From the NCBI GenBank assembly GCA_015501585.1, contig JADNRY010000032.1, positions 310,001 through 374,000 on the forward strand: a DNA stretch of 64,000 bases. The letters are read 5' to 3'. Position 1 is the stretch's first letter; every line of letters begins with the position of its first letter. The stretch is from Rhodocollybia butyracea (lineage: Eukaryota; Basidiomycota; Agaricomycetes; Agaricales; Omphalotaceae). Shown here one piece after another: positions 1 through 11,959 of this stretch. Under the pieces are notes generated by a model, which had not been told where the DNA came from, searched no databases, and worked only from the letters and a program-made list of their open reading frames with translations. The translations under genes and the position numbers were made by a program.

Positions 1-1666
1 AGGAGTATTGAACAAAGGAGTAACGCTCCTCGCCAGAAGCAACGGGGACATTGGAGTGCACAAGGAGAGCTGAAGGGATAAGGATGGTTGAGCCTGGCGG
101 GAACCTGATGTAAAGCCCAAGGTCCCAGAGTATAAGATGCCCTCCCCGCGTGTAGTCAAACTTGCCCAAGGCTGTGATGGAGCACCAGCCAAAGCAAAGG
201 TTTGCAGCGTCGACGTGAGGGAAGGTGATGGATTGGGGGCCAAAATTGATTGTGCATGCTGCCCATGCGTTGTTTCGAAACAGACGACGGAGGTTTGGAT
301 TCCACTCAAAGAGCTTATCCAGATTAGCCGTGCAGTAGATATAGCACCGATATGCGTAAGCCATGAAAAGGGCTAGTGTTTACATCAGGGTTTTGCCAAA
401 AATTGAAGGCTAACACTCACAGTTGGCAAAGCCAGATATCCGTGCAAAGCAGTTGAGGCTGAGGAGGGCAGACATGATGCCGAACGCTGCTGCGTTTGTT
501 TGCTTCAAATTTCCTGGCTCCTAGGGAAGGAGTTAGCCAAGAACGATCTGTGAAGAGCGAAGGCTTACCTGCGGTCCTCCCCCAAAACTCACGCCGAAGG
601 CAACGGCGGGACAGTCAGCATGGCGGTGGTTTGTTTGCTTTTTGCTGAACGTCAGATCCTTGCGAGCTTCCCGAATGGCTTCGGTGGCCGGCTCGTTGAC
701 TGTCTCCAGCCAGTTGGTGTCTTGCGGGTTGCCGCCAACAACCCCGGTAACAACACCGTCGGAATCAAGAAGCGCGTATGTTTGTCTAAACGGAGGCTGA
801 TGAGATGTAATAACAATATAAGCTGAAGAAACACGCACCCAGATTCCGCAACAAGTTCAACCAGTCCTTGCGCCTCAAGCTCTGCAGCCGAGCTATGAAC
901 ACGGTCAAGCTCCTGCTTTTTTCCTGTGTAGCCGCCTGAGCCGATCTGAGCCTCCTCCATCAGAGAAAAGCCCTGCAGTGTGAGTGACGCTGAGGACAGC
1001 ATGCATTGCTGAGCATGCTCAGAGACCTCCCGTTGTCTATCCCCAGCCTTTTCAGCACGAAGAAGCTTCCATTTCTCGCGATTTTTGGAATCCTTGGCCA
1101 CGTTCTTCTCCTTCTTGGTGCGATGAGGGCCAATCTCGCCGCGTAAGCCAGCCAGAAGAGGCTGGAACGAAGACGGAGGCTTGGGAATGAGGTCAAGGAG
1201 GGAGCGGTACGGCGAGGTGTTACCCACGGCAGGATTCACATGAGCGAGCGGGCCATCGAGCTGAGAAGCGCGTCTGCCGTTGGCTTGGGAAGTGGATTTG
1301 GGGCTGAGGAGGTTTTCCGACTGGAGGCTGGGCAGGCTGTTGACTTCCGGGTTGTCCTGGAGATCAGTGGACGTTTCGGCCGCTTCCTGCGCACGTATCT
1401 GCTCCGAAAGTCGTTCTGTAAGCCTGAACGGCCTCCTGGTGTGTACAGGCTCCATAGCCTGAGCTTTGAGTCCATCGATGCCCCAAGGCGAGTATTCACG
1501 TCCAGTTCGTGTCCCTAAGAAGCATCGTCAGAATGTTGCGCAGCTAATAGGATACACGTAGATGTTCTCCTGGTGTTGAGCGAAAAGCTCGATGCCCCAA
1601 ACGCAAAAGGCTGCCAACAGTTTGGCTCCAAAGTAGGACCCTTCCTGCCAGCGCCACCCGTTGCAT
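1..1666 (-). CDS. TET/JBP-like 2-oxoglutarate/Fe(II) dioxygenase-like protein (3' end off the window)
   Basis: Multi-exon gene running off the left edge. The exons I read are 1666-1558, 1514-839, 785-569, 520-421 and 372-1, with phases that match at every junction. The last exon has the double-stranded beta-helix signature: an HxD pair in FPHVDAAN, then GGHLILWDL, then FPPGSTILIPSALLVHSN with the distal His, then Arg about 11 residues later in GEERYSF. This is the iron/2OG-binding layout of TET/JBP-like oxygenases, which are expanded in agaricomycetes and often linked to KDZ transposons (family knowledge). Such enzymes oxidise 5-methylcytosine or related bases; activity here is inferred. The middle exon is Ser/Pro-rich and then Lys/Arg-rich. 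The start is uncertain: an upstream exon ending near 1741 may belong, so Met at 1666 is provisional. No break is seen in the visible part. Confidence 0.55.
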
Positions 1667-1849
1667 CTGGGAACATATAACGAGCATACAGACACACAGG
1701 AAAGAAAGAACAGAGAGATAAAAAAACCATGCTTACCCATGAGAAGAAAAGGAGGCCGTGTTGTGGTTGTAGTTGAAGGTTGAAGAGAGAACAGTCAACG
1801 TGATTGCCTGTAGCGCCCGATGTCACCTGATGTGACAGCGCATGCACTC

Positions 1850-2345
1850 AGAACGAGAACAGCGACACAATCGCCTTATCATGACTGGCTCGGCCGCCCC
1901 ACCTTTTTATAAACATTGGAGAGCAACCGTTGAAGGTTGTGCTAAATACTTTCACTGAAGATCTAGCCATCTAACTTTTTCACTGCCATATTAACTAGAA
2001 AATGATGTTAGTAAAGTAGGTACATAGAATATTTGCATTCAGAACGTTTGGCCACTGCAAGAATAAGTACTCAAACTTAAAAAAGAAATGAAGAAATAAC
2101 TATTGAAGTAGAAAAACTACTTACTGTGCACAGAGGCTTCATTAATGCCTTTGTCTCAATACAATACCAAGGCCGCCTCAGCTTGGGTTCAAACCAACGG
2201 CTTTCAACGAATGGCATCGGCGTAAGATTGCATAACGACGGTCAGTAACCTCCAATCCCTCGGTACAATTGAGAGCTTTGCAGAAAAGCTCAGGTGTGTT
2301 GGCAGTCTCACAGACGAGAGCGGAAAGCAGGTATATTCAACAACC
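1850..2345. other. No gene seen
   Basis: AT-rich spacer between the oxygenase-like gene and the integrase remnant. I see no open frame with family-like features and no clear repeat. Confidence 0.4.
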
Positions 2346-4347
2346 AAACTACTGAGACAGACAATCCCTCAGCTGGTCCATTAAATAAAGTCCCTGCACC
2401 CATCGAACAGAACGAGGCCTCCACACAGAGTCCGGTAGCGCAATCTCCAGCCTCTTGCCACCTTTTCGACCAGACCGTATGGCACCAACGGCGGGATATC
2501 TGTTGCTGTCCCACTCGGAATGATGAATGCCAAAGCCTAAAGGAATCTGCCCGCTTTCATTGAGGCGAGCCAAAGCTACTTCAAATAAACGGCGCGTCCG
2601 GTCATTTTGGAAAGGGTTGTTTGTGTTTGGGAGCCTCTATAATGTCCTCGTTGAACTCGTTTTCATCCTCTCCCTCTACCATGTTTATCAGGTCCTCCAA
2701 CCTGTTGCCTTCAACCCCCCTCGAGCTATCCTCATCTCTGATTCCAAGCCATTTGCTACTCTCATCCTCACTGTCAATGCCCATCCATTCAGACCCGTCG
2801 TCTGTTCCAACTGACTCACTCTCAGATTGTTCCTCCTCCAAGGGATGACCTGCGCCAGTTTGATGGGCATGTCTTTGCGCTGGCTTCCCATGAACTCCGT
2901 AAAAGTGTCTCAAAAGACTAGGGTCAATTCCAGGACAATCCTCGTATGCTCCGTGATCCAGCTGACCAAGAAAGAGCAGGTCCTAGGGAAAGATGTTTCG
3001 TTGAGTCTTACTAACAGTTACAAATAGAAACAACCTACATTAGGGCTTCTATCATGGCCTTCCCCTGAGATAGGATGTGCATTCCAATTCTCAGCAAACT
3101 CTTCACAGTCTTTGTTAATCAGATCAAGGAAAAGAAAATGTAAAAGCCAAAGATGAAACGTGCTCTTTCGGTCAAGCCCGTGGAGTTCTTCAAGTCAAAA
3201 AAAGAATGCCCGCCAGGCACGAGCAAATTGAGAACCAACTTCGACCCACAACCGCTCTATTCGAGTGTTGTGTGTTGAAGAGCCCCAAATAAAGCTGGCT
3301 CGGTTTCATCCCCGTTTAATGATGAGAAGGATTGACACTAACTTGTTTTCCCAGCCACGATCTCCTTGAACACGGGACGGCATCCCATATTTCCTGACAG
3401 CAGCAAGAAACATGTGCAAAACCGTGGAAGGACGGTTGTTCGTATTAGCACGGAGCCCAGTAATCTACGTACGCTGTGTTAAAAATATGTCAAAAAAGAA
3501 GCAAACAAACACCTACAGTTTCGGGAATACCCATCCACACACCCATGAATGACAATGCCCCAAAGAATTAGCTTGTGGTTTCCATCAATGTGCCAGAGAT
3601 AATGTGGCCTGGATACGCTGTATGGATTCCGGATAATTTTATTTTTCTTTCGTCGACAAAGTGACCGTCCAACCTTATCGACACGGTCAAGTGACTCGGT
3701 GATTCGACGCTTCTGAAGCCTGAGACCTTTGCGGCGAAGGTATGCTGTTAAGTAGCGTATGCTACTGGGTTTTTTTCCTTGGTAGTTCTTCACCAGTTCA
3801 TCAAGGTCATTGTTCGTGATTGTTGAGAAACGATGGTGAATATTATGCTCCTTAAGCCGTGCTTCAAGAGTCTGGCGATGTACCTTCAGTTTCCTTGCCA
3901 GCTCTGCAACTTTGATACGATGCTTAGGATCCATAGCAGATGTAAGGAATTCCGGTCAATGGACTTCTTTGGCCGACCACGCTTTCCGGTTTGTTGGGAT
4001 AAGACAGGATTGACACTAGAGATTACACGCGTAGATTCCCTGTGATCATGCAATAGTATTTGTAACTAGAAACAAGGTTGAATACAGAGGTCGTACCTGT
4101 CGCCAGTAGCTGCCTTTGCTTGATCCAATTCAACCAGTATATGTGCAAAATGGTCAGACACGTCATAAATCCATTGTAGCGGTATCTCTTCATCATGAGC
4201 TGCCTCTTCAATCTCCAAAAGCAACGGTATTGCTTCTTCGAGTATTGAATTTTGGTGCTGTTTTGCCTGATGTAGATTATAGTTGCCTGAGGCAAGAAGT
4301 GCAAACCGGTCTTCGATACAACTCTCGCAGAAGAGAGTTGGCTTCAT
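2346..4347 (-). pseudogene. Broken DDE integrase/transposase (fungal integrase-core family)
   Basis: Minus-strand remnant of a transposon-type integrase core. Pieces in order: an N-terminal segment starting near 4347 (MKPTLFCESC); a helix-turn-helix-like part from 3934 ([14 protein letters not shown]); a first catalytic Asp in [10 protein letters not shown]; a second in QGDRGWEN; and a Glu in TRIERLWVEVG, giving a DDE triad. Downstream come NWNAHPISGEGH and FGIHHSEWDSNRYPAVG, typical of this family's C-terminal region. It is disabled at least three times: a one-base loss just before the 3934 segment (GRPKKSIDR is out of frame with what follows), an in-frame TGA at 3197-3195, and a frameshift near 2605 before the C-terminal piece. 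At least two introns interrupt it. No terminal inverted repeats were found. It is probably a dead transposon copy. Confidence 0.65.
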
Positions 4348-4516
4348 ATACGTTTGATGACCATGGTGTAGCTCGTCGAGGAAGTGAGGGTAGAGACATT
4401 CAGATCTTTAGAACATGGAGGTAAGGAATAAATATTATGTAAAACAAATAGGTTGGGAATTTCGCTTATCATCCATCTATCGTTCCTCTTAATATTTCCT
4501 ATCTGTTCAAATCTCT

Positions 4517-5600
4517 ATGACTCTTCCTGTTCACTATGGCAGTTTTGAAGAGCTTAATGCTCACTTAAAGCATCAGAACCAAGAGTGGAACCTCGTTCCT
4601 GAGTTCTGCAAAGATGCTGCTGTAGTCCTTATATGAGTAGGTTAAGTTCTTTCAAGCATGGATTGAACGTTTCTAACATTGATATTTCAAGTCAGAGGAT
4701 AATCAGGTCTTCAGGATTAATTACAAAACACTCACAGCCCTGGCAGTGGGGCTAAAGGAAATCCTCAAGCTTCCTGACCCTACAAATGGGCTTCTAGGGA
4801 CGGAAGTTAACCCGATTCTTCTGCCAGGAAAGCCTTCTGAGATTGTTTCTTTTCCTTAAATGGTGCCAACACCCGTGAGTATCCTGCATTTGATTTAATA
4901 ATACTCTGTCTTCATCGAAATACTGTAGCCACTGGATGCCCTTGGACTTGACAGAGTCGGAGCTGTTGAGCTTGTATCTGTTTGCAGACCAATGGATTTG
5001 TGAACCTGCTACGGATTGGGCTCTTCAGCGAATCGAGGGCCTTGGGTTGGGAGCTTCCAGAATGCTTGGCCTTGCCATTACGCTTGGGGTACGCCAATGG
5101 GTTGAGCGGCACTTCAACAACTCTTCTATATCCAGATGTATTCATTGTCAACTTCGGAAAGGGACGAGATTGGATCCGATGCCTTTGCAGTGATCTCTAA
5201 TGCACAACTCTTACTCTCAGACCAATCTCTAATGCACAACTCTTACTCTCAGACCAATGTATGTCTCGTGCCGTATGCCCACCCCCTATGGCCAACGTTG
5301 GGTTTGGCATGAAAGGGTGCAGATACTATGGTATTTTACATGAGAAATCAAAGATGTGCTCGGGCCTGGGACCATGGGTGGAAAGAGATAGGTTTTGAGA
5401 TTCATCCACCCAGAAGAACCGGTCCACCTTTCACAGGCCATGTGGTATATTCAAGGCCATCCATTCAACGGGGTGTCAGAGGAATGCAGGATTGCCACTA
5501 TCGAAAGTCTTCCGCCATTTTTCGAAATCGAAACGCAGATCTATCAGCGTGCAGTCAAGAGGATTGGTGAACTTATCCGCATGTCCCCTTATTCAGTATA
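4517..5600 (+). pseudogene. Degenerate BTB/POZ-like fungal protein
   Basis: Plus-strand fragments in a consistent order: a start at 4517 (MTLPVHYGSFEELNAH); then after a likely intron SEDNQVFRINYKTL and LKEILKLPDP; then LSLYLFADQWICEPAT with a helical stretch to about 5120; then FIHPEEPVHLSQAMW to about 5600. The VFRIN.KTL...LKE pattern and the later ADQW helix resemble the BTB-like proteins expanded in agaricomycetes. Frames break repeatedly: an early TGA near 4636, a one-base shift near 4855-4865, and a further shift before the 5400 segment. No intact product is expected. The assignment rests on pattern only, and a related F-box or BTB-type family is possible. Confidence 0.4.
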
Positions 5601-5609
5601 AATCTCAAA

Positions 5610-5885
5610 CAGGTGCTTCCAACTCTGACCACTGCATACGTGAAGGTGTTTCTCTGTCGTTCCCTCCCCATCCTTCCTTCCTAGCCTTAAATGTGTACAC
5701 ACTGCTTCATCACTCTTTAATACTCCCTTTGCATCTATTGGACGTATCTACTACATAACCTAATACTCTTTCACTACTCCCTAATACCCACTCTCTTTTA
5801 CAGTCATTAGATCTATCTAACTGCTTGATACATATAATGGCCATAAATTGAAGTCTTCAATGTGCATGTAAGAAACATCATGTAT
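5610..5885. other. Low-complexity CT-rich spacer
   Basis: Pyrimidine-rich sequence with repeated short CACTACTCCCTAATAC-like stretches; no gene seen. Confidence 0.4.
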
Positions 5886-5889
5886 GTGA

Positions 5890-6152
5890 AAATTTGAAGT
5901 TGCGAGAAAATGAACAGAAGTTGCGAGAAAATGAAGAACAACTTGCGAGAAAATGTGGGAAAAGTTGAACTTGCGAGAAATTGGACTTGTGAGAAAATGA
6001 ACTTGCGAGAAATTGATGAACAACTTGCGAGAAATTGACTAACAACTTGCGAGAAATTGACTAACAACTTGCGAGAAATTGATGAACAACTTGCGAGAAA
6101 TTGACTAACAACTTGCGAGAAATTGACTAACAACTTGCGAGAAATTGACTAT
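5890..6152. repeat. 22-bp minisatellite (ACTTGCGAGAAATTG unit)
   Basis: Seven near-identical units begin at 6001, 6023, 6045, 6067, 6089, 6111 and 6133, exactly 22 bp apart. They differ mainly in ACTAACA versus ATGAACA at the unit end. Looser copies sharing the core TTGCGAGAAA precede them from about 5897. An apparent open frame on the minus strand here is only the repeat read through. Confidence 0.9.
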
Positions 6153-6293
6153 GTATTTATTCACACTTCTGAACAGCATACCCGAGGTCACGGTCCTACT
6201 GTCATGTGTCGTTGCTCACTAGTCACATGACAGAGTCGAGACCTGGCTCTACCAGATATGGTAAGTTACATAACTAACCGGCCCTGAAAACTA

Positions 6294-6393
6294 ACTTGTG
6301 AGAAATAGACACTTAGCCGAACTTGCGAGAAATAAAGTAAACTTGAATACAACTTGCGAGAAATTGTATGATACAACTTGCGAGAAAATGACA
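6294..6393. repeat. Dispersed copies of the same TTGCGAGAAA repeat
   Basis: Four more, irregularly spaced copies of the CTTGCGAGAAA core lie here. They are separated from the main block by about 140 bp of unrelated sequence. Confidence 0.75.
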
Positions 6394-6399
6394 ATGTAA

Positions 6400-7520
6400 T
6401 TATTCACACTTTTGAAACAGCATAAACGATTGATACGTGAGGAATATTGGGGGAGATGATCATATATGGCTGCGTGAGAGGACTGATCATGAACCAGCAG
6501 CAGGGAAGGAGTTTGCGCTTTTGTTCCATATTCTGCACAGAAGGTTATTGCCGAGACACACCAAGTACGAGCGAGCAAGGGCAGGACAGGCTCTGGAATA
6601 TATGGGACCTCGACAGATTGTGAGCATCTTTGGCATCGTCTGATGGTGTATTGACGTACTAGCTTCAAGGGCCTTTACCGATGATGACTGCAAAATAGGC
6701 TCCGGGATCCTTGGAAGTCCCTTGGAGAAAGTTGTCCATGTATTCTAATATATGTGCAGATCGGGTATTGAAATACGATGACGTAGTAGTGGGGAAATAC
6801 AGTACGTATCGGCACTGGCTCTGTGGGAAGGACTTGTTTAATCAATTTTTAGGTGCCTTTCACGGAAGAGGGATACCTGTCACCCAAATTTCAATGTACA
6901 AAGGTCAAAAATCTCTGTAGGTTCAATTTGACGCGCTTTTTTTGAGCGAAAGCTGACTGTTTCTCAACAGACCTCAAAACTAGAAGCTAGAACACATCTT
7001 CTGCCATTTAAACATATACGCTGTGCTTTGTTACCTATGTTCCAGATAATGTATCGATTGTACTTACTCTAATGTACTTAGTATTCAGCATTCGCGCTCA
7101 TTCGCGTCGACGGGACTGTACCCGCTACGCACGTGAGCGTGTGCTGATATTTTTTGCGCGCCATGTGACATGTCACCAATATCAGTTTTCAAACAATGTT
7201 CAGCACTTTTTGTGATTTTCTCCCGATTTTTTCCTGTATGACGAGGGAGCATTGGTAAAACGTCAGCAAACATATCTGGCCAGCGAACCAAATTCTTCTT
7301 CACAGGTCCTGAAGCTTACAGTACGGGAACAATTTCACTCCTCGTAAATCGCTCGAATTCAACTCGAATTATCACTTCGAAAATTGTATACCAAAGTTCA
7401 TTTCTTGAGCTTTTGCAATGATGGCTTTGGAACTTCCTGGATTCCTGCAGCCAGTAATTTGCAAGAAATCTGGTCAACTTGAGAGCGAAGCGGGTCCACG
7501 TTCTCGTTAACCGGATGATT
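6400..7520. other. No recognisable gene; short open stretches only
   Basis: Two short plus-strand open stretches (6437-6643 and 6711-6920) encode sequence with some protein-like character (LLFHILHRRLLPRHTKYERA; YRHWLCGKDLFNQF). They are in different frames, lack clear introns and match nothing I recognise. They may be remnants of a mobile element. Confidence 0.3.
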
Positions 7521-7521
7521 C

Positions 7522-8582
7522 TTGGCATTACATCGCCACGTCGGTTCTCTATATGTCTTCTCACTTCTGTCTTCTCTGGACAGAGATATCCCTGGGGACC
7601 CGGATTCGCCGATTCATGTCTGTGGTGAAACTCTGTCTGTGACCATCAGATTTACCAATACTCTTACGCGGACACCAGAGGGAGAAGCTGGGTCTTTATC
7701 GAAACTTATACCTCGATCAGTTCGTACACACAAACGGGCATCTCATTCCGTCAGCTCAGCTAGTACTGCGCGACCTCCGACGTTGCCCGCAGGTTTGTAC
7801 AAGCCAACCTTTACGGAGACGGATGACGGTTAATGACGGCGGAAGAAAAATCTTTGTTGACCGGGTTGACCATTGATCTGCATGAAGGCTGAGAATATAT
7901 CGAAGATCGTCTTAAAGAATGGTAAAGTTAGCATCTTACACTCGAATATTGCTTGTTGCTGATGCGCTTCTTCTACATGTGCCCTCTCTACATCAGGAAC
8001 TGTGACTTTGACGCTGATCCGATACCCAGTATACAAACCATCAATTCAAGCCACCAATAATATCTCCAACTCTTCAAGCTTCATCTACGAGGTTAATCTC
8101 TTCTCCTCGCACATGGTACACCTGTGCAATCGGCATCATTGCTGTACGCTCCGTCACCGCATCTTTCTCCTCTTCCGCCTTTGCCACTATCTGCCCAGAT
8201 TGAGCAGCAGAAAGCCCTACATCTGGCTTCTCTACGAGACGCTCTACTCCAAGGAAGTGCTCCGCAGCTCGGCTCAGGATCTTGGGCGGTCATTTGTGGG
8301 AGGAAGTCCTATATGGAGATTTCCAAGCTAGGACTGAGATCGACCGTTAAAATCAAGTTACTACCAGCCTTGGCTTCTACTTCGGGAACCGTATTGGGTT
8401 GTCAATTCCCAACGCTTCATTCAGCTATCTACTCATTCGGGTTCTACCGATGGACCTGGTTAAACACGGGCGTCGTAAAATCCTGGACCTCTTTCATCGC
8501 AGCATCGTTTTTCGTTACAGCGGACGGGATGATATTTCTGAGGGCCGTCTGCACCATATTTGTAGTATCTAATGTCATGTAA
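7522..8582 (+). pseudogene. Rgp1-like degenerate copy Y1
   Basis: The first part (about 7560-7833) encodes DSPIHVCGETLSVTIRFTN followed by a Ser/Pro linker (RASHSVSSASTARPPT). This matches the start of fungal Rgp1 proteins, an arrestin-like beta fold followed by a Ser/Pro-rich region. Rgp1 works with Ric1 as exchange factor for the Golgi GTPase Ypt6 (family knowledge). After a broken stretch, 8124-8330 continues with the middle-region motif PYAPSPHLSPLPPLPLS and EQQKALHLASLRDALLQG, which recurs in the other Y copies. The frame stops at 7833 and later parts lie in different frames, so this is a fragment. The intact parent gene is not in the window. Confidence 0.5.
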
Positions 8583-8589
8583 GTAGACG

Positions 8590-8940
8590 AGTCATCTTTG
8601 TTGCATTATTCACTGCGAGAACTAGTACCTTAACCGACCTTGTGTTCTACTAAGCTTTCCGGTAAAGTATACACGCCTCATTCTTCCTTTGGGATGATAC
8701 CTGCTAAAGGGTCTAAGCTCTAAGGCCGGATGTACGACAGACCAATATCGTCTGAGTCAGAGTCGTACTATGTTGTACAAAGGAGGCTAGATAGCCGAGA
8801 GGATGAAGTAGGCTTCCGAGCTCGAACGTTTAACAGATATCGTCTTTGACGGTTGGGGGGCTGATTTAGTTTAATTTGAGAATATGGCTGGGATTTATTC
8901 GAGTTACAAACATATCGCTACCGCCCTCCCTTCCTTTGGA
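8590..8940. other. Spacer downstream of S1; no gene seen
   Basis: It shares short motifs (TTGCATTATTCACTG, ACCAATATCGTC) with the start of the Z blocks found elsewhere, so it is probably an eroded Z fragment. Confidence 0.3.
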
Positions 8941-8946
8941 TTAACA

Positions 8947-9750
8947 TCACGCCAGGACCACGGCCTTCTTCAATGCATTCTCCCGGAACAAGACCGCAGC
9001 ATCTGTAATAGGTATGGGAGGCTCAGGGTTCTTAATCCGAGCCATTACCATCACCCAACCGCTTAGCCGCGCAAATTTTTCGAAAAACTCGATAGCTGCT
9101 TCATCCGCGAAGTCATAGATTTTGTCTGACATCCTGTGCGCGCTGGGTTGTGGCAAGGCAATGGCATAGTACACCGTATATTCATGCTTCACATGCTTCT
9201 TTTGCTCTTCGGCGGAGAGAGAAAAATCAAAATTCTTGGCGTCGGAGACAGCCCCACCAAACACTATGTCGTGAGGAATCCCCTCCTTCGATGAGGTGAC
9301 GGCGTATCCATATCCATATCCCTGGAACTGTGTCATATTGGTACAGAAGTTCACTCCTGTGAGGTTGTAATAAAGCATGTCCGAGAGGCCAGGTTCTATA
9401 TGTCTACCCCTCGCGATCAGTTGTATGTGTTCCGGTTTTACTGGGATTATGTTGTCTTCAAATGCGATCCTCCACCTTTGCGTCGCCATGGTACTAATGG
9501 ATATCTTAATGCGGTTCTGCGCTGTGGTGGGGACTTGTACTTCGTAACCGTTCCTATCGAGCACTTGCACTATATACGTGTCACCGTATGGTCCCTAGTT
9601 TTGGAAAAAGTCAGTAAATTACCAGGAATCGATGCATCATGTATGTCTTACGATTGGCGTTGGCGTTGGTGTTGGCGCAGCACATATAGGGGAAACGAGT
9701 AACGCGAGGAGGATGAAGCCTAGCGAGTAATAATGTATGAATAACATCAT
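8947..9750 (-). CDS. Small secreted protein S1, family of five in the window
   Basis: Two exons, 9750-9652 and 9594-8947, with a 57-bp GT-AG intron, give 248 aa. Exon 1 is a signal peptide: a hydrophobic core (LGFILLALLVS), a likely cleavage after ICAA, then a Thr-Pro linker (PTPTPTPI). Exon 2 encodes a compact domain with hallmarks conserved in all copies: VQVLDRNGYEVQ near its start, DMLYYNLTG, GYGYAVTSS, a VFGGAVSD strand and WVMVMARIKNPEPP near the end. S2 is the closest relative; S3-S5 share the plan at lower identity. S1 lacks the basic C-terminal tail of S3-S5. I recognise no known domain. The first of two adjacent Met codons is used as the start. Export is inferred from the signal peptide. 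Confidence 0.75.
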
Positions 9751-9890
9751 GATGGAGAGAGATAATTAGATAGTGTTGTGCGAGAGAAGTGCTAAGGATG
9801 TCGGTGAGATGCTGACAACAAAGCGCGCGCACGAGTGAACTGAACCAGCAGTTGGGAAAGAGCAAGGGGGAGAGTTTGCTTTTTCGTTTC

Positions 9891-9898
9891 GTTTATAT
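9891..9898 (-). promoter_or_regulatory. TATA-like box of S1
   Basis: Minus-strand ATATAAAC lies about 140 bp upstream of the S1 start. The same block (TATA box, then an AGTTCACTCG-like 5' leader) precedes all five S genes. Confidence 0.5.
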
Positions 9899-9899
9899 C

Positions 9900-11955
9900 C
9901 TCGACGCACTCCACATTAACCGATAAGGGTTCATCGCCCGAGATAAGGACTGATAAGGATAAGACCGAGGGTCCCCGGTCAGCAGCATCATCCTCCGAGT
10001 TGGCCCGAAGGAGATTATCAGTAGTGGCTGTGCAGGGAACGAGCGGCAGGTGTTGCAAAATGGAGGACAAAAAAGGCTCTCAAGGCCGTACCAAAGGGTT
10101 TTCATGAGGGTTACATGCAGGCCTGTAGGGGCGTCCACGGTTTTCTCGGAATTTTGAGCGATTTTTTTGGATTCACATGACTGTCCCCGGCAAAATAGCG
10201 CATTGGTACTAACGGGATAAGCAATAGTATAGTAGCGAAGACAACTGAGAAGTTTCAATGACCAATGTTAGAAGAGTTACGAGTTTGATTAGGGGCTTCA
10301 GCGCGCGCGGGTGGGTATATCGCACATGCAGAATAAAGTGAAGCAGAAAACGGGTTTGGCGACTGGCAACGAGAATCCGAAGTGAAATTGAATGGGACGC
10401 GACTCATTGCCTGCCAACGTATTCTCTTATCCTCCGATAAGCTCTTGATAAGCGGCTTGCAGCTTATCTCGAAACTACTTACTTATCGTACTTCAGGCAA
10501 CTTACCGGGTAGGACAATGTTTGAGAGGAGTTTCCGGGGCACTTGAAACGTGTCCTCAGATAGAGATGTTCTTGGCTTTGCGGACAAAGTTGATACAACT
10601 TATCATATCTACTAGATAATTAGGTTGACTGTTTCGGTTTCTACCATCATGAGCAGATACAGGATCCCAGCCATCGGAACGCCGGTAAAAGCGATATCCG
10701 CCGTTTTTCTTCATAGATAAGTACGGCTCCGACATTCGGGGGTGGGTTGGGTTGTTGAAGTTCTCCTTGAATGAGAGATCGAATGCAATCCGTGAGGGTG
10801 CCGAAAGAACTGTCGCGTTGAAGTTGATATGAGGGTTGGGATCATGAAGGAGAGAAACAGATTGTTGGAGTCATGGCGAATAGAGCGGAGTAAGGAGGAG
10901 TAGTGGGTACACCGAACCACGAAGGTATGATTTCGTCATTGGACTTCTACTGGTGGGTGAACCGTATTGCGCTTGTCTAGATATAGGCTTGTGAGATGTT
11001 GCGGCTGAACTGAAGAGAGACGAAGAAGGAGGAAGCAGTCGACCAGGTTCTATCTTCGAGGTTTAGACGAATCCCATTGTTCCATTGAGCAATTAGCAAT
11101 TACTTATATGTGCGCTTGACCTGAGAAAAATGAGAAAAAAAAATATCATTTCGACTTGAGAGTTCACGTACGAATGCTCCCAGTCCAAAGTTCCGAATAC
11201 GTGTAACACACACGATTTGAGTTTAAGGCGTAGAACTGGCATGCTCGACAACTGGCCCTTTGGCGGAATGATATCCAGCCTAGTAGCTGGAAGGGCCACC
11301 TCTTCGCAAGCCCGGGATATGGGGCGCCTGCGCGGCCGGATGCCTTTGAGAGTTCTGGGATAGTAAGATTCGCATTTGACGAACTGGTGGACGGAGAGCT
11401 AGCCTATTTTTCGAGCTTGTTTATAACATAGTGTCTAGTAACGACATCTCCGATACGGGGTAAGCGAAGGTGCAAACGCTGGATACAACCTCTACAGGCT
11501 CCGTAACTCCCTGATTAAAAATCACAAGTGGATATACCGTAGTCTAACAGTCGAACGGAAACATACCTGGGAAGCCTCTCAAGTGTCCACAGCTTTGTTC
11601 GATTTTGATGAACTCGTGTTCTTGAGGGCACTGGCTAGATCCTCGGAAACCACAAGTAGCTTGTACAAGCAGATTTTTTGTGCGAACTAATGTATCGAGA
11701 GCCGACATGACCGTTTCCGAGAGAAATGCGGTATTGAGATGTTCGGTGTGAAGGCCAAGGCGCCAAGCTCCAAGGGCCAATGTAGGTGCTAGGAATAGGG
11801 TACGGCGACTCTGTGCCCATATGAGAAAAAAACGTTGGGTTGGAGAGACACGTTACTACTATTAATGGAGTTGAGGTGAATCAAGGACGGAAAGCAGCTG
11901 AAGGTTGTTGTTACGGAGAGCTGACTCAGAATGATAGCCCGGACCGGACCTGCGT
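9900..11955. other. Unassigned block with diverged Z-like fragments
   Basis: No intact gene. Minus-strand stretches at 10711-10900 (CGCCATGACTCCAACAATCT) and 11140-11300 resemble parts of the Z block seen at 27.9-29.1 kb. The rest is spacer with short open stretches that I cannot assign. Confidence 0.3.
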
Positions 11956-11959
11956 GACC

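Noticed and set aside
652..1500. Plus-strand frames opposite the oxygenase-like gene
   Set aside because: They are antisense shadows; the minus strand has phase-consistent exons leading into the recognisable domain.
5813..6133. Minus-strand open frame of repeated NFSQVVSQFL-type sequence
   Set aside because: It is the 22-bp minisatellite read through; period 22 is not a multiple of 3 and the frame has no other support.
5890..6393. Possible CRISPR array
   Set aside because: The units are contiguous without unique spacers, and the DNA is eukaryotic.
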